Assembly (NCBI RefSeq): GCF_937468385.1
Contig: NZ_CALBWS010000006.1
Coordinates: forward strand, 62,001 to 126,000
Origin: Neobacillus rhizosphaerae
GTDB taxonomy: Bacteria; Bacillota; Bacilli; Bacillales; Cytobacillaceae
DNA length: 64,000 bases
Direction of reading: 5' to 3'
Shown: positions 7,193 to 15,175 of the stretch, one piece after another
Position numbering within the stretch: the stretch's first letter is position 1
Layout: the number at the start of each line of letters is the position of its first letter
Made by a program: the position numbers and the translations under genes
Notes under the pieces: model-generated
Seen by the model: only the letters and a program-made list of their open reading frames with translations
What the model was told of the DNA's origin: nothing
The model's database searches: none

Positions 7193-8701
7193 TCACCATT
7201 CAAAACGGAAAAGTGGGGCCATATCTTCTCTTATATGGTCAATATAAAAATAATCATTACTTGCTGTGTCGTAAATATAATCTTTTTTCCAGTTGTCAAT
7301 GTTCAAAACAATATCCTTCATCGCTTTAACGAAATAGAGGATTTCCTCATTTGTCATGATTGGATGTAATGAGAACCGTACCCATCCTGGTTTATCCGAC
7401 ATATCTCCAGCATCAATTTTCTCGGTAATCTGCTTAGAGGCCTCCTTATTAATATGAAATAGATAATGTCCATAGGTTCCGGCACAAGAACAACCGCCCC
7501 TCACTTGAATACCAAATCGATCATTGAGCAAACGAACAATTAAATTGTAATGAATATTATCGACATAAAACGAAACAATTCCTAAACGGTTCCCTTCAAT
7601 GTGACCATCTAAAATATGAAGCTCTGCGATTGCGTTTAATTCCGTTAATACTATTTTCAATTGTTCTTTTTCTCTCTTTATAATATTTTCAACACCCATT
7701 TGGTTTTTCAGATTCAAGCAGAGGGCTGTTCGAATAGCTTGTAAAATCCCTGGTGTCCCTCCATCTTCCCTCAGCTCAATTTCGGTATAATATTGATGTT
7801 CCCCCCATGGATTCGTCCATGTCACTGTCCCTCCACCTGGGTGGTCAGGCACCCTATTTGCATATAATCTTGAATCAAAGACTAATACTCCACTCGTTCC
7901 TGGTCCCCCTAAAAACTTGTGTGGTGAGAAAAAGACAGCATCAAGCTTTTCCAGCGGGTCTTTTGGATGCATATTAATTTTCACATATGGTGCCGCTGCT
8001 GCGAAATCAACAAAGCAAACACCTCCATGTTGATGCATAATTTTTGCTAAATGATGATATCTAGTTAGAATGCCGGTTACATTAGAACAGGCTGTAAACG
8101 ACCCGATTTTTAATGCTCTGCCTTTATATTGTTGCAAAAGCTGTTCCAAATGATTTTCATCAATTCCGCCATTATTATCGGGTCTAATAATTATGACATC
8201 AGCCAATGACTCAAGCCATGATGTTTGATTGGAATGATGTTCCATATGCGTTAAGAAAATAACTGGCCGCTCACTTTCGGAAAGTTTTAGCCGCCCTTTC
8301 CATTTTTCATGTACCCTAATTCCTAACATCCTTTGAAATTTATTGATAACAGACGTCATTCCAAAGCCATCTAGGATGACAGCATCATGGTTATCGGCGT
8401 TTACATGTTCCTTTATTATTTTCTTTGATTGCTTATATATCCCTGTCATCATTAAACTGGTAATATTTGATTCGGTATGGGTATTGGCCATATACGGACC
8501 AAACACCTCAGAAATTTTTTGTTCAATGGGTCGATAAAGTCGCCCGCTGGCAGTCCAGTCTGCATAAATAATTTTCTTTTTACCATAGGGGGATTCGAAT
8601 TCCTGATTCATCCCAATCACTTGTGTTCGGAACGGTTGAAAAAATAGTTCGAGGTTATCAGGGATTCGATAGGTATTACTTCCAATCTTTGCCGTGATCA
8701 T
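7193..8701 (-). CDS. Class V aminotransferase, cysteine-desulfurase-like PLP enzyme
   Basis: 502-residue PLP-dependent fold-type I protein. The PLP lysine is in FFSPHKFLGGPG, after the acidic VDFAAAAPY strand. Near the C-terminus VRGGCSCAGTYGHYL supplies cysteines where NifS/SufS-type desulfurases carry the persulfide-bearing Cys. At about 500 residues it is longer than SufS (about 406), so it is not the housekeeping SufS. Its location upstream of a CstR-controlled persulfide operon suggests a role in releasing or handling sulfane sulfur, but this is inference. The start is ATG 8701 with AAGGGG in front; a GTG at 8710 overlaps that ribosome binding site. Confidence 0.82.
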   Translation of the reverse strand: MITAKIGSNTYRIPDNLELFFQPFRTQVIGMNQEFESPYGKKKIIYADWTASGRLYRPIEQKISEVFGPYMANTHTESNITSLMMTGIYKQSKKIIKEHVNADNHDAVILDGFGMTSVINKFQRMLGIRVHEKWKGRLKLSESERPVIFLTHMEHHSNQTSWLESLADVIIIRPDNNGGIDENHLEQLLQQYKGRALKIGSFTACSNVTGILTRYHHLAKIMHQHGGVCFVDFAAAAPYVKINMHPKDPLEKLDAVFFSPHKFLGGPGTSGVLVFDSRLYANRVPDHPGGGTVTWTNPWGEHQYYTEIELREDGGTPGILQAIRTALCLNLKNQMGVENIIKREKEQLKIVLTELNAIAELHILDGHIEGNRLGIVSFYVDNIHYNLIVRLLNDRFGIQVRGGCSCAGTYGHYLFHINKEASKQITEKIDAGDMSDKPGWVRFSLHPIMTNEEILYFVKAMKDIVLNIDNWKKDYIYDTASNDYFYIDHIREDMAPLFRFEW

Positions 8702-8792
8702 TTGGTTCACCCCTTACAATACACTCCTGCTGCAATCAATATATGCATCGCACTTTTGTAGTGGTTACCGCTTTATAACAAATAGAAAAACA

Positions 8793-8826
8793 AAAAGGAG
8801 GCATTCTTATATTAAGAATAGCCTCA
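8793..8826 (-). terminator. Terminator of the coiled-coil gene
   Basis: GAGGCATTCTTA pairs with TAAGAATAGCCTC, followed leftward by a T-rich tract (TTTTTGTTTTTC). Confidence 0.75.
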
Positions 8827-8887
8827 CTTCCTTTACTTTAAAATATGAATGTAAATGTCTATACATAAAGGTCTTTTAAACTTCTCC

Positions 8888-9223
8888 CTAATAAGTAGTA
8901 ATCTTTGCAGACTCTTTTCTGCTTACTTCATCAATTTTCTGAATAAACATTTGAAAAACTCGTTTTTTTTCCTCTAGATCTTTTATGTATTCTTTCAACT
9001 GGTTGTAACTTTCTTCAAAAGGTTTATGATACATCTCTCGAATTTTTTCGATGATTTCATCATTTACCGTTGATTGAATAACTTGTTTGGTAATCCCATA
9101 TTTATAGGAATAAACCTTTAATTCCTGTGCGACTTCTTCATACTCCTTGCCAATTTCAGCAAGGACTAATGATATATCATCCTTCCACTCATCCAGCGAT
9201 TTCTGTAAATAGGATTTTACCAT
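8888..9223 (-). CDS. Small coiled-coil protein of unknown function
   Basis: 111 residues, highly charged (many E and K) and predicted nearly all helical, with heptad-like stretches such as EKIREMYHKPFEESYNQLKEY and LEEKKRVFQMFIQKIDEV. No signal peptide, membrane segment or catalytic motif is visible, and I do not recognise the family. The start is uncertain: ATG 9223 has GGAAG nearby, while a GTG at 9247 extends the protein by eight residues but overlaps the GGGGTGAGG sequence. Single gene with its own terminator at 8793-8826. Confidence 0.6.
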   Translation of the reverse strand: MVKSYLQKSLDEWKDDISLVLAEIGKEYEEVAQELKVYSYKYGITKQVIQSTVNDEIIEKIREMYHKPFEESYNQLKEYIKDLEEKKRVFQMFIQKIDEVSRKESAKITTY

Positions 9224-9360
9224 GCTTTCTTCCAAAAAAAACCTCACCCCAATCGAGAATTTAGTATTGTTTTCATTATTATAACGGTGTTTTTTTACAT
9301 AGACGTTTCGTTGAGATTACATTGATTTGTCAATTAGTCAGTGATTTTTTTTCATCAAAA

Positions 9361-9388
9361 AAACGATTACCCGTTAAAGTAATCGTTA
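9361..9388 (-). terminator. Terminator overlapping the deacetylase stop codon
   Basis: AACGATTAC/GTAATCGTT stem that includes the TAA stop of the deacetylase, with T7 following leftward. Confidence 0.75.
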
Positions 9389-10126
9389 ATCATTATTTAC
9401 CTCCACTGCTTTGGCAAAGTCTGTTAGAGTTGTGGAGTACTTAATATACGTTCTCGGTAACAAATAAAGTTCATTCTTTATTCCTGATTCAGAAAATGGC
9501 CCAGGTATTGTTGTAAGTCCAAACAGATAATCTTTTTTCGTATCAACTACTACCTGATCATTATAACTGCCATATGGATAAGAGAGTGCCATTACCGGTT
9601 TTCCCGTTATTTTTTCAATCTTTTCTTTGGATACTTTAAGTTCATAGTCGAGATTAGCAACTTTTTGTAAATCCGGATGTGTGGCAGTATGTGATTGGAC
9701 AGAAATAACACCTGATTCAGCGAGCATTTTTAGGTCAGATTTGGTTAATCGATTGGGACGCCCGATAAAGTCAGAAATGACAAAAAAGGTTCCTGATGGC
9801 ATAAAATGATCGGTTTTCAGCTTTTGAAAAATAGTAAAGGCTGTTAGATTATTTTTGTAGCCATCATCGAAAGTAATAAAAATTGGTTTATTTACCCTCT
9901 TTCTTTCTTGCCAGCGCTCGAAGGTTAATAATGTAAAACCATGGTCTCGTAAAAAAGCCATTTGTTTTTCAAAATTTTCAGGAGTGACATATAGTTCCTT
10001 TGATCCATGCCCTTTATATTCGTCAATCGAGTGATAAAGTAAGATCGGAACTTTTTGGGCTGCTGATACAATTTTAGGAAGTCCTAAAAAGTGAAGACAA
10101 AAGAATAGAAGCAATAGCCTTTTCAT
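9386..10126 (-). CDS. Secreted polysaccharide deacetylase (carbohydrate esterase 4)
   Basis: 246 residues. An N-terminal signal peptide (KRLLLLFFCLHFLGLPKIVSA, cleavage near residue 22) is followed by a NodB-type domain. Motif 1 is TFDDGYKNN (catalytic base plus metal Asp), motif 2 is SHTATHPDL (metal His pair), and LSYPYGSYND fits motif 3. The family removes N- or O-acetyl groups from cell-wall polymers such as peptidoglycan or exopolysaccharide. Substrate is not determinable. It lies about 95 bases downstream of the DUF2306 gene on the same strand, possibly one transcript. Confidence 0.88.
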   Translation of the reverse strand: MKRLLLLFFCLHFLGLPKIVSAAQKVPILLYHSIDEYKGHGSKELYVTPENFEKQMAFLRDHGFTLLTFERWQERKRVNKPIFITFDDGYKNNLTAFTIFQKLKTDHFMPSGTFFVISDFIGRPNRLTKSDLKMLAESGVISVQSHTATHPDLQKVANLDYELKVSKEKIEKITGKPVMALSYPYGSYNDQVVVDTKKDYLFGLTTIPGPFSESGIKNELYLLPRTYIKYSTTLTDFAKAVEVNND

Positions 10127-10219
10127 ACCGTTCCTCGCTTTTTGTCAATCGCATGTATTTACAACTTATTCTTCCTGAATTTAAGTCATCTATAACTTTT
10201 TTCAATAATAAAATGTGAT

Positions 10220-10882
10220 TTAAATAACGGGATTTGTTGAAGTGATGTTTCGCCCTGTCGTAAGTTTCTTGTTTTTCTGCTTCCTCCATTCTACAAATAG
10301 AAGGTTCATTAAAATGCTAATGTACACGGCAAGAGGAAATGAAAGGGAACTATCTAAAAATAATGATAAGGGAATGACGACAATCCGAAACGTAACGAAA
10401 ACCCAGGTAATCGCATAACTGCGAACAATCCACTCTTTATGTGCCGTTATTTTCCGCTGGGTTGCCCTAATCACACCGATTGAAGTGGTCCAGAGCCAAA
10501 AGATATTAAGAACAAGAAAAGCAATGGTTGAACCCATCCCGCCAGTTGCTGAAAGTGTAAGGTATGGTACCATTAAAATATTGATAAAAATAGCCACAGC
10601 ATATATTTTTCCTAACATTTTATGAAGCTTTGCGTTCTTTTGGCTTTTCTTCGTCAATTGAAACGGACCGATGGCAAGCGAGATGGTTCCCAATAGAATA
10701 TGCGGGTAGAAAAACCATTTCCATGTCGTCACAGAGAAATTAGGATTCTGCATTTTCCCTTTTACGATAGGTGCCCACTCAACACCATTCAGAAGAAACA
10801 TAACAAAAATATAGATTGTAAATAAAGCAATAATGAAATACATCGACCCTACCATAAACTTTCTTTTTTTCTCGTTTTTCAT
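10220..10882 (-). CDS. DUF2306 family membrane protein
   Basis: 220 residues with about six hydrophobic segments. The DUF2306 pattern is visible: a His-containing segment FFYPHILLGTISLAIGPFQ, then KLHKMLGKIYAV, a glycine-rich GGMGSTIAF segment, and AHKEWIVRSYAITWVFVTFR near residue 160. Function of the family is unknown; the conserved histidines in membrane segments suggest a redox or ligand-binding membrane protein, which is inference. GGGAG precedes the ATG. Confidence 0.8.
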   Translation of the reverse strand: MKNEKKRKFMVGSMYFIIALFTIYIFVMFLLNGVEWAPIVKGKMQNPNFSVTTWKWFFYPHILLGTISLAIGPFQLTKKSQKNAKLHKMLGKIYAVAIFINILMVPYLTLSATGGMGSTIAFLVLNIFWLWTTSIGVIRATQRKITAHKEWIVRSYAITWVFVTFRIVVIPLSLFLDSSLSFPLAVYISILMNLLFVEWRKQKNKKLTTGRNITSTNPVI

Positions 10883-10920
10883 TTTCTCAAACTCCCTGCT
10901 ATTTTTTTTTCATAACATTT

Positions 10921-11073
10921 GAATTAAGGGCAGTAAATCAATTATATGCTGAGATTATTTCTGATTTAAGAAAAAAAGGAGTGATGCAATGGGATCGGTT
11001 TTATCCTAATAAATTTATCATTAAGGCAGATATAAATAATGGGAATCTTTTTGGATTTATGGTAGGCAATTAA
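10921..11073 (+). pseudogene. GNAT acetyltransferase, N-terminal remnant
   Basis: An open frame without a start codon reads LRAVNQLYAEIISDLRKKG, then VMQWDRFYPNKFIIKADIN and NGNLFGFMVGN before TAA at 11071-11073. The QW...YPN...I..DI..G.LF pattern is the first 50 or so residues of GCN5-related N-acetyltransferases. The acetyl-CoA loop (R/QxxGxG/A) and the rest of the domain are missing, and no ribosome binding site precedes it. It is a gene fragment on the strand opposite to both neighbours. Confidence 0.6.
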
Positions 11074-11113
11074 GTGGCAGTGATTATAAAACCCCACAAT
11101 TAGGGTTAAATTA

Positions 11114-11713
11114 TTATATTAATGTCTTAATAATCATTTTAAATATATCATTCGATTCTATTTTATCTTCTTCCCCAGTGGTTAGTATTTGCGTAACCCG
11201 TAAACCATACGAAAATGTCATCATCAAAGTTGCCATTTTTTCAGCGTCAATATTCTCAGGAATTACCCCATTTGCCTGCCCCATTTTGATCCATTGAGTA
11301 CCAGTTTCCTTGCTGTACCTAAATATATCATTGAGGATTTTTTTGACCTTTTCATTATCCTGACTCAACAAATAAATAAAAATTAAATTGCCGATATCAT
11401 TGGTATTTTGCCTTGAATGAAAAAACTGGCTGACAACGCCGAAGTGTCCTTGATTGAGGCTTTCATCTTTAATGGAACGAGTAATTGTCATATGAAACTT
11501 TTCATTCATTTCTTCTATCTTTGATTTTAGAATTAATCCAAATAATTCATCCTTACTGTCAACATAATGATAAATTGCCCCTTTTGATAATCCAGATCTT
11601 TCAATGATGTCTTTTAATGTTGTATTTCGACAGCCCTTTTCGAGAATGATAGCCTCCGTTATGGTTAGGATGTGTTGAAAGCTCGGATTATTGTAAATAC
11701 TTGAATTAGTCAT
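11114..11713 (-). CDS. TetR-family repressor
   Basis: 199 residues. The N-terminal helix-turn-helix of the family is clear: TITEAIILEKGCRNTTLKDIIERSGLSKGAIYHYVDSKDELF (about 18-60). The C-terminal ligand domain is variable. It follows the VC0807-type membrane protein by 33 bases on the same strand. A perfect TetR-type palindrome at 12439-12459 lies upstream of that pair, so it most likely represses its own operon. AAGGAAGG precedes the ATG. Confidence 0.88.
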   Translation of the reverse strand: MTNSSIYNNPSFQHILTITEAIILEKGCRNTTLKDIIERSGLSKGAIYHYVDSKDELFGLILKSKIEEMNEKFHMTITRSIKDESLNQGHFGVVSQFFHSRQNTNDIGNLIFIYLLSQDNEKVKKILNDIFRYSKETGTQWIKMGQANGVIPENIDAEKMATLMMTFSYGLRVTQILTTGEEDKIESNDIFKMIIKTLI

Positions 11714-11746
11714 CTCGTTACCTTCCTTACTTTATCTGCTATTTTA

Positions 11747-12391
11747 TTATTGTAAATTGGTTAGGTTATTTAAGCGTACTTTTGCATATCTACGATATAC
11801 GATTGTAAATAAAATGGCTGCGCCAATCACACCATAAAAAATAAGTTGTGAAATAGCTAAAAAAGCGGTAATCGATAGTTCATAAACTAGAATGATTTTT
11901 AAAGTTGCTTCTCCCAATAAAGCGATTCCCCAGATGGCTGTCATTATCCTTAATACATTACGGAAATATGGCAGCTCCCAATTCTTTGCGAATTGCCCTT
12001 TCTTTTCAGACTCTCCCTCCGCACTAAATCTGATCGCGAAATGATAAATCAACGGTTTAGAAAAGAACAGAGATGCGATAAAAAGTAAGCCTAATAATCC
12101 TGTGACCATAGATTCCCTTAATAAAATGAGCCTCTCGTTACCACCCAGCACAAATGCAAGTAAACTTAGCACAAACCCCGTTAGCATAAACAGGCCAAAT
12201 GCATCTGCTTTTTTATATTTCACAACGTGATACAGATTATCCCCCAATGGGATTAACGTCGCGATTAACAATGAAACAAAACTTGAGTAATAGTTTATAA
12301 GCAGTTTATAAACTACTACAGGAATGACACCATTAATAACAATACTAATAACAATCATTTGAATCAATTTCTTTTTTGACGAAACTTTCAC
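11747..12391 (-). CDS. VC0807-family membrane protein
   Basis: 214 residues with about six transmembrane segments, resembling the VC0807/septation-A-like family (IPLGDNLYHVVKYKKADAFG and the paired hydrophobic hairpins are typical). Function unknown. The start is GTG at 12391 with AAGGGG upstream. It is the first gene of an operon with the TetR regulator, so it is probably expressed only when the TetR ligand is present. Confidence 0.7.
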   Translation of the reverse strand: MKVSSKKKLIQMIVISIVINGVIPVVVYKLLINYYSSFVSLLIATLIPLGDNLYHVVKYKKADAFGLFMLTGFVLSLLAFVLGGNERLILLRESMVTGLLGLLFIASLFFSKPLIYHFAIRFSAEGESEKKGQFAKNWELPYFRNVLRIMTAIWGIALLGEATLKIILVYELSITAFLAISQLIFYGVIGAAILFTIVYRRYAKVRLNNLTNLQ

Positions 12392-12438
12392 GTTTCATAC
12401 ACCCCTTTTTATTATCCATATGTTACAAACTATACATT

Positions 12439-12459
12439 ACAAACCGACGGTCGGTTTGT
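12439..12459. promoter_or_regulatory. TetR-type operator
   Basis: Perfect 21-base palindrome with core AAACCGACGGTCGGTTT: two 10-base arms around one central base. It lies about 50 bases upstream of the membrane protein/TetR operon start, and the sequence class is typical of TetR/QacR-type sites. Confidence 0.75.
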
Positions 12460-12648
12460 CAATTGTTTTTTTACTTTTTTCATTTTATAGAAATGATTGC
12501 TCATTATGCAAGATTATGTTGTTATTTCGTGATATCAGTCTTGTTTTGATAGCTTTTGTCATCAGGCAGGAAAATAAGATACTAGATGGTGAATATGTAT
12601 CACAAAGATGATTTTTTCCTAGATTCAATGGAGAGGAAGGATTTTTTG

Positions 12649-13521
12649 ATGAAGGCTTACACCTTAAAAGAAGTATCTAAAAAAATAAATATCGCCCCCG
12701 GAACGTTACGACAATGGGAAAAAGATTATCATGAAATCTTGGAGATTCCTCGGTCAAAGCAAGGTGCAAGATTTTATACAGAATTGGAGATTGAGCAATT
12801 GTTAGAACTTAAGCAAATGACCAGGAAAAAGTTGAGTAAGGATTTGATTCGCCAAGTAATACAAAAAGAAATTAAACCGGATACCTGTGAAAATATCACC
12901 AAAACATCCGAAATTTCTCTTGAAGTTATATCTGAAACAGTACCGACAGCAGTTGAAGAAAATCCATTAATAAATGCTGATCAATTTTTTGAGGCGATGG
13001 AAAAGTATAAGAAAAATTTTTTAAATGAGATAAAGGATGAGATTCGCAGTGTCGTTCACAAAGATGTGTTAGACGAAGTAAAAAAAGAAATTTCAAAAGG
13101 TATCTTTTATACAGTAAAATCTCTATCCGATTCTTTATACAAATCCTCTGCCAATACAAAGGATGAAATTGAGAAGCTATCATTGTCACTCGAAAAATCT
13201 TCTGAGATGACTGCAGCCTCATTACAGTATCTTTCCAACAACATTGCTACAGTTTCCCTTGAGACGTCAGAGGAGATTTTTACCCTCTCAAAGCAGTTAT
13301 CTGAAACATCTGAAGAAATATCACATTATCTGGATACCACTAACGATGAAATTTCTAGTTTAACAGAGGCTATTTCAATAGACCGTGAATTCTTCGAAGA
13401 AGAACGTAAGGAATACCGTCATGACATTAGCCAAAGAGAATTGGCTTTTCAACAATGGTTAACCAGTTTTAGGGATGTTGCAGTGGCTAAAGAAAGGAAA
13501 TGGTGGAGATTCTGGTCCTAA
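12649..13521 (+). CDS. MerR-type HTH protein with long coiled coil, RacA-like
   Basis: 290 residues. The N-terminus is a MerR-like winged helix (AYTLKEVSKKINIAPGTLRQWEKDY...GARFYTELEIEQLLELKQM, about 2-60). A long, charged coiled-coil region follows (about 115-265). The C-terminus is the aromatic/basic tail KERKWWRFWS, suited to inserting into a membrane surface. This DNA-binding head, coiled coil and membrane-seeking tail match the plan of RacA, encoded next. Function unknown; a DNA-to-membrane tether is inference. Start at ATG 12649 with GAGAGGAAGG in front; in-frame ATGs from 12586 lack such a site. Confidence 0.7.
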   Translation: MKAYTLKEVSKKINIAPGTLRQWEKDYHEILEIPRSKQGARFYTELEIEQLLELKQMTRKKLSKDLIRQVIQKEIKPDTCENITKTSEISLEVISETVPTAVEENPLINADQFFEAMEKYKKNFLNEIKDEIRSVVHKDVLDEVKKEISKGIFYTVKSLSDSLYKSSANTKDEIEKLSLSLEKSSEMTAASLQYLSNNIATVSLETSEEIFTLSKQLSETSEEISHYLDTTNDEISSLTEAISIDREFFEEERKEYRHDISQRELAFQQWLTSFRDVAVAKERKWWRFWS

Positions 13522-13630
13522 TATGGAGGTGACGTGGTTACTAAAAGTTCTTTATTAAGGTCTTAATTCAAAATGATTTTTTAGCTGATTGACACTCGAG
13601 ATTGTGTAATATAACAAGGGGGGTTCGAAC

Positions 13631-14152
13631 ATGAATACAAGTGATGTGGCAAAATTATTAGGGGTGTCCGCTAGTTCAATTCAGCGCTGGGTTAAGCAGC
13701 TCGGGCTGCCAATGGAAAAAAATGAACGGGGGCATTATCATTTTACTAACGAAGATATTGAGTTATTAAAAAAAATCCATGAACAACTTCAAAACGGAAC
13801 ACTCCTTCATGATATTAGCCCGCTGAGGGAGAAAAAAAGTGCAAGAATAGGGGCATTTAAAGCAGTCGAAAATGATGTTGCACTCGAAAAATTATTTTCG
13901 AAGGTAAGCAAATTAGAAATGAGTTTAAATACTAAAGCAGACTCAGTTGTTTCCTACCAACTCCTGCAGCACCGTCGGGAAATAGAAGATTTACAGAATC
14001 ATGTAAATCAATTATCTCAACAGCTTGAACTACTTCAAAACCAAGTAAAAGAAATGATGAGCCCCACTCAAATAGACAAACCACTCGTATTGGATCATGG
14101 CAAAGTAAAAAGAAAAAAGAAAAATATCGTAAGTTCAATATTTGGATTTTGA
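13631..14152 (+). CDS. racA: RacA, chromosome-anchoring protein of sporulation
   Basis: 173 residues matching Bacillus RacA, which binds GC-rich origin-proximal sites and tethers the chromosome to the cell pole through DivIVA during axial filament formation. The MerR-like N-terminus (MNTSDVAKLLGVSASSIQRW, HYHFTNEDIELLKKI) is followed by a coiled coil containing SVVSYQLLQHRREIEDLQNH and ends in the basic/aromatic KRKKKNIVSSIFGF tail. AAGGGGGG precedes the ATG. It lies 110 bases after a second protein of the same architecture. Confidence 0.9.
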   Translation: MNTSDVAKLLGVSASSIQRWVKQLGLPMEKNERGHYHFTNEDIELLKKIHEQLQNGTLLHDISPLREKKSARIGAFKAVENDVALEKLFSKVSKLEMSLNTKADSVVSYQLLQHRREIEDLQNHVNQLSQQLELLQNQVKEMMSPTQIDKPLVLDHGKVKRKKKNIVSSIFGF

Positions 14153-14169
14153 TTTAAATTTTCCATACA

Positions 14170-14211
14170 AATAACATGACCGAGCAGTACAACAAAATCG
14201 GTCATGTTATT
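14170..14211. terminator. Terminator between racA and the GreA-like gene
   Basis: A 14-base perfect stem AATAACATGACCGA/TCGGTCATGTTATT sits between convergent genes. The U-tract is weak. Confidence 0.65.
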
Positions 14212-14236
14212 AATTAAATGGCCTTCCTAGCCCCAA

Positions 14237-14701
14237 TTAAGCTTTTTTATATCTCTCTTGTGCTTCAAACAAATTCCCTACATCCGAAATATCCTTAATC
14301 GTTACTTGAAGTTCACCTGTTGGAATCTTCAACGATAGTTGTTCACCGAGTTGTTTTAGCAACAGCTGTCTACCAACGGGTGATAAAAAGGAGATAAACC
14401 CCTTATCAGGATTTGACTGGTCAGGAAAACAAATAACATAATCTTCCATGTCATGATCCACATCGTAAAGTACAGTCACTTTTGTCCCAATATAGACTTT
14501 AGGAATTACCGATATAAAGGCGTTTTTACGATTTTGTTCTAATAAATCTTCAACCTCTAATACATACAAACTAAAAAAATGCTTGATTCTTTCCTGGACT
14601 GGTGTTGATGAAAGATAAAGATTTGTTAATTCCTGAATATTCTCCTCAATATACACTAACTGTTGACTGAAAAAATCTTTGGATTGGCTACTACGGTTCA
14701 T
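14237..14701 (-). CDS. GreA/GreB C-terminal-domain protein
   Basis: 154 residues. The second half carries the FKBP-like GreA/GreB C-terminal domain: YIGTKVTVLYD...DYVICFPDQSNPDKGFISFLSPVGRQLL and KIPTGELQVTIKDI. The N-terminal half is helical but lacks the acidic-tip hairpin of true GreA, so it probably binds RNA polymerase without classic transcript-cleavage stimulation (inference; Rnk/Gfh-like proteins are precedents). Start at ATG 14701 with GGAGG 9 bases upstream. The start overlaps the end of a 22-codon ORF, implying translational coupling, and a structured leader lies further upstream. Confidence 0.75.
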   Translation of the reverse strand: MNRSSQSKDFFSQQLVYIEENIQELTNLYLSSTPVQERIKHFFSLYVLEVEDLLEQNRKNAFISVIPKVYIGTKVTVLYDVDHDMEDYVICFPDQSNPDKGFISFLSPVGRQLLLKQLGEQLSLKIPTGELQVTIKDISDVGNLFEAQERYKKA

Positions 14702-14759
14702 AATAAATAGCCTCCATGCTAGGATCAAATTTCCTGCAGAATTTCATAAATTGTTTCAT
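14691..14759 (-). CDS. 22-codon leader ORF overlapping the GreA-like gene
   Basis: ATG at 14757-14759 is preceded by an excellent AGGAGGAG (14766-14773), six bases away. It encodes 22 residues (MKQFMKFCRKFDPSMEAI, then YYEP) and ends in TAG at 14691-14693, 11 bases inside the downstream gene, whose GGAGG lies within this ORF. The arrangement is that of a translated leader peptide or a coupled small protein. I do not recognise the peptide; the N-terminal half is basic and amphipathic. Confidence 0.6.
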   Translation of the reverse strand: MKQFMKFCRKFDPSMEAIYYEP

Positions 14760-14773
14760 TTCAAACTCCTCCT

Positions 14774-14880
14774 AAATAAAAAAATGAACTTTCCTATCGT
14801 ATAGAAAATTTCTTAGGTCTACGCTAATTAAATGGGTTAATCCGTAGTAACCCAATACGAAAATGGAAAGTTTTCCTCTT
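14774..14880 (-). promoter_or_regulatory. Structured 5' leader with pseudoknot and U-tract, candidate cis-regulatory RNA
   Basis: On the minus strand GGGTTA/TAACCC forms a hairpin whose loop contains CTACG, which is complementary to CGTAG 15 bases downstream (H-type pseudoknot). An outer stem pairs AACTTTCC with GGAAAGTT and TCGTAT with ATACGA. The outer stem's 3' arm runs into CATTTTTTT, directly before the AGGAGGAG of the 22-codon ORF. It does not match a riboswitch class I can name. No clear promoter was identified. Confidence 0.5.
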
Positions 14881-15175
14881 CCTTCAAACAATAGGAAACC
14901 TTGGTACAATATTACCATATCTATACAGAAAAGTCGCCAAAATGGGTTGTCGAAAGATTTGAATAAGGGGATAACCGAATTTATTGATTGTAATTAAAAC
15001 AAACCAAACTCTTTGATAACTTATTAATTACTCTAATCAAATAACTGGTTATTCCCTCCAAGAATTGATAATTATACAACCTACTTTTATGACCAGGTGA
15101 TAGAAATCACATACAAATGAAAAGCAAAGTGATACCATTCATGTGAAGGTATTTTAATCGAAACGAGGTAATGAA

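Noticed and set aside
10074..10289. 71-codon minus-strand ORF between the deacetylase and DUF2306 genes
   Set aside because: It overlaps both genes in another frame and has no ribosome binding site or recognisable product.
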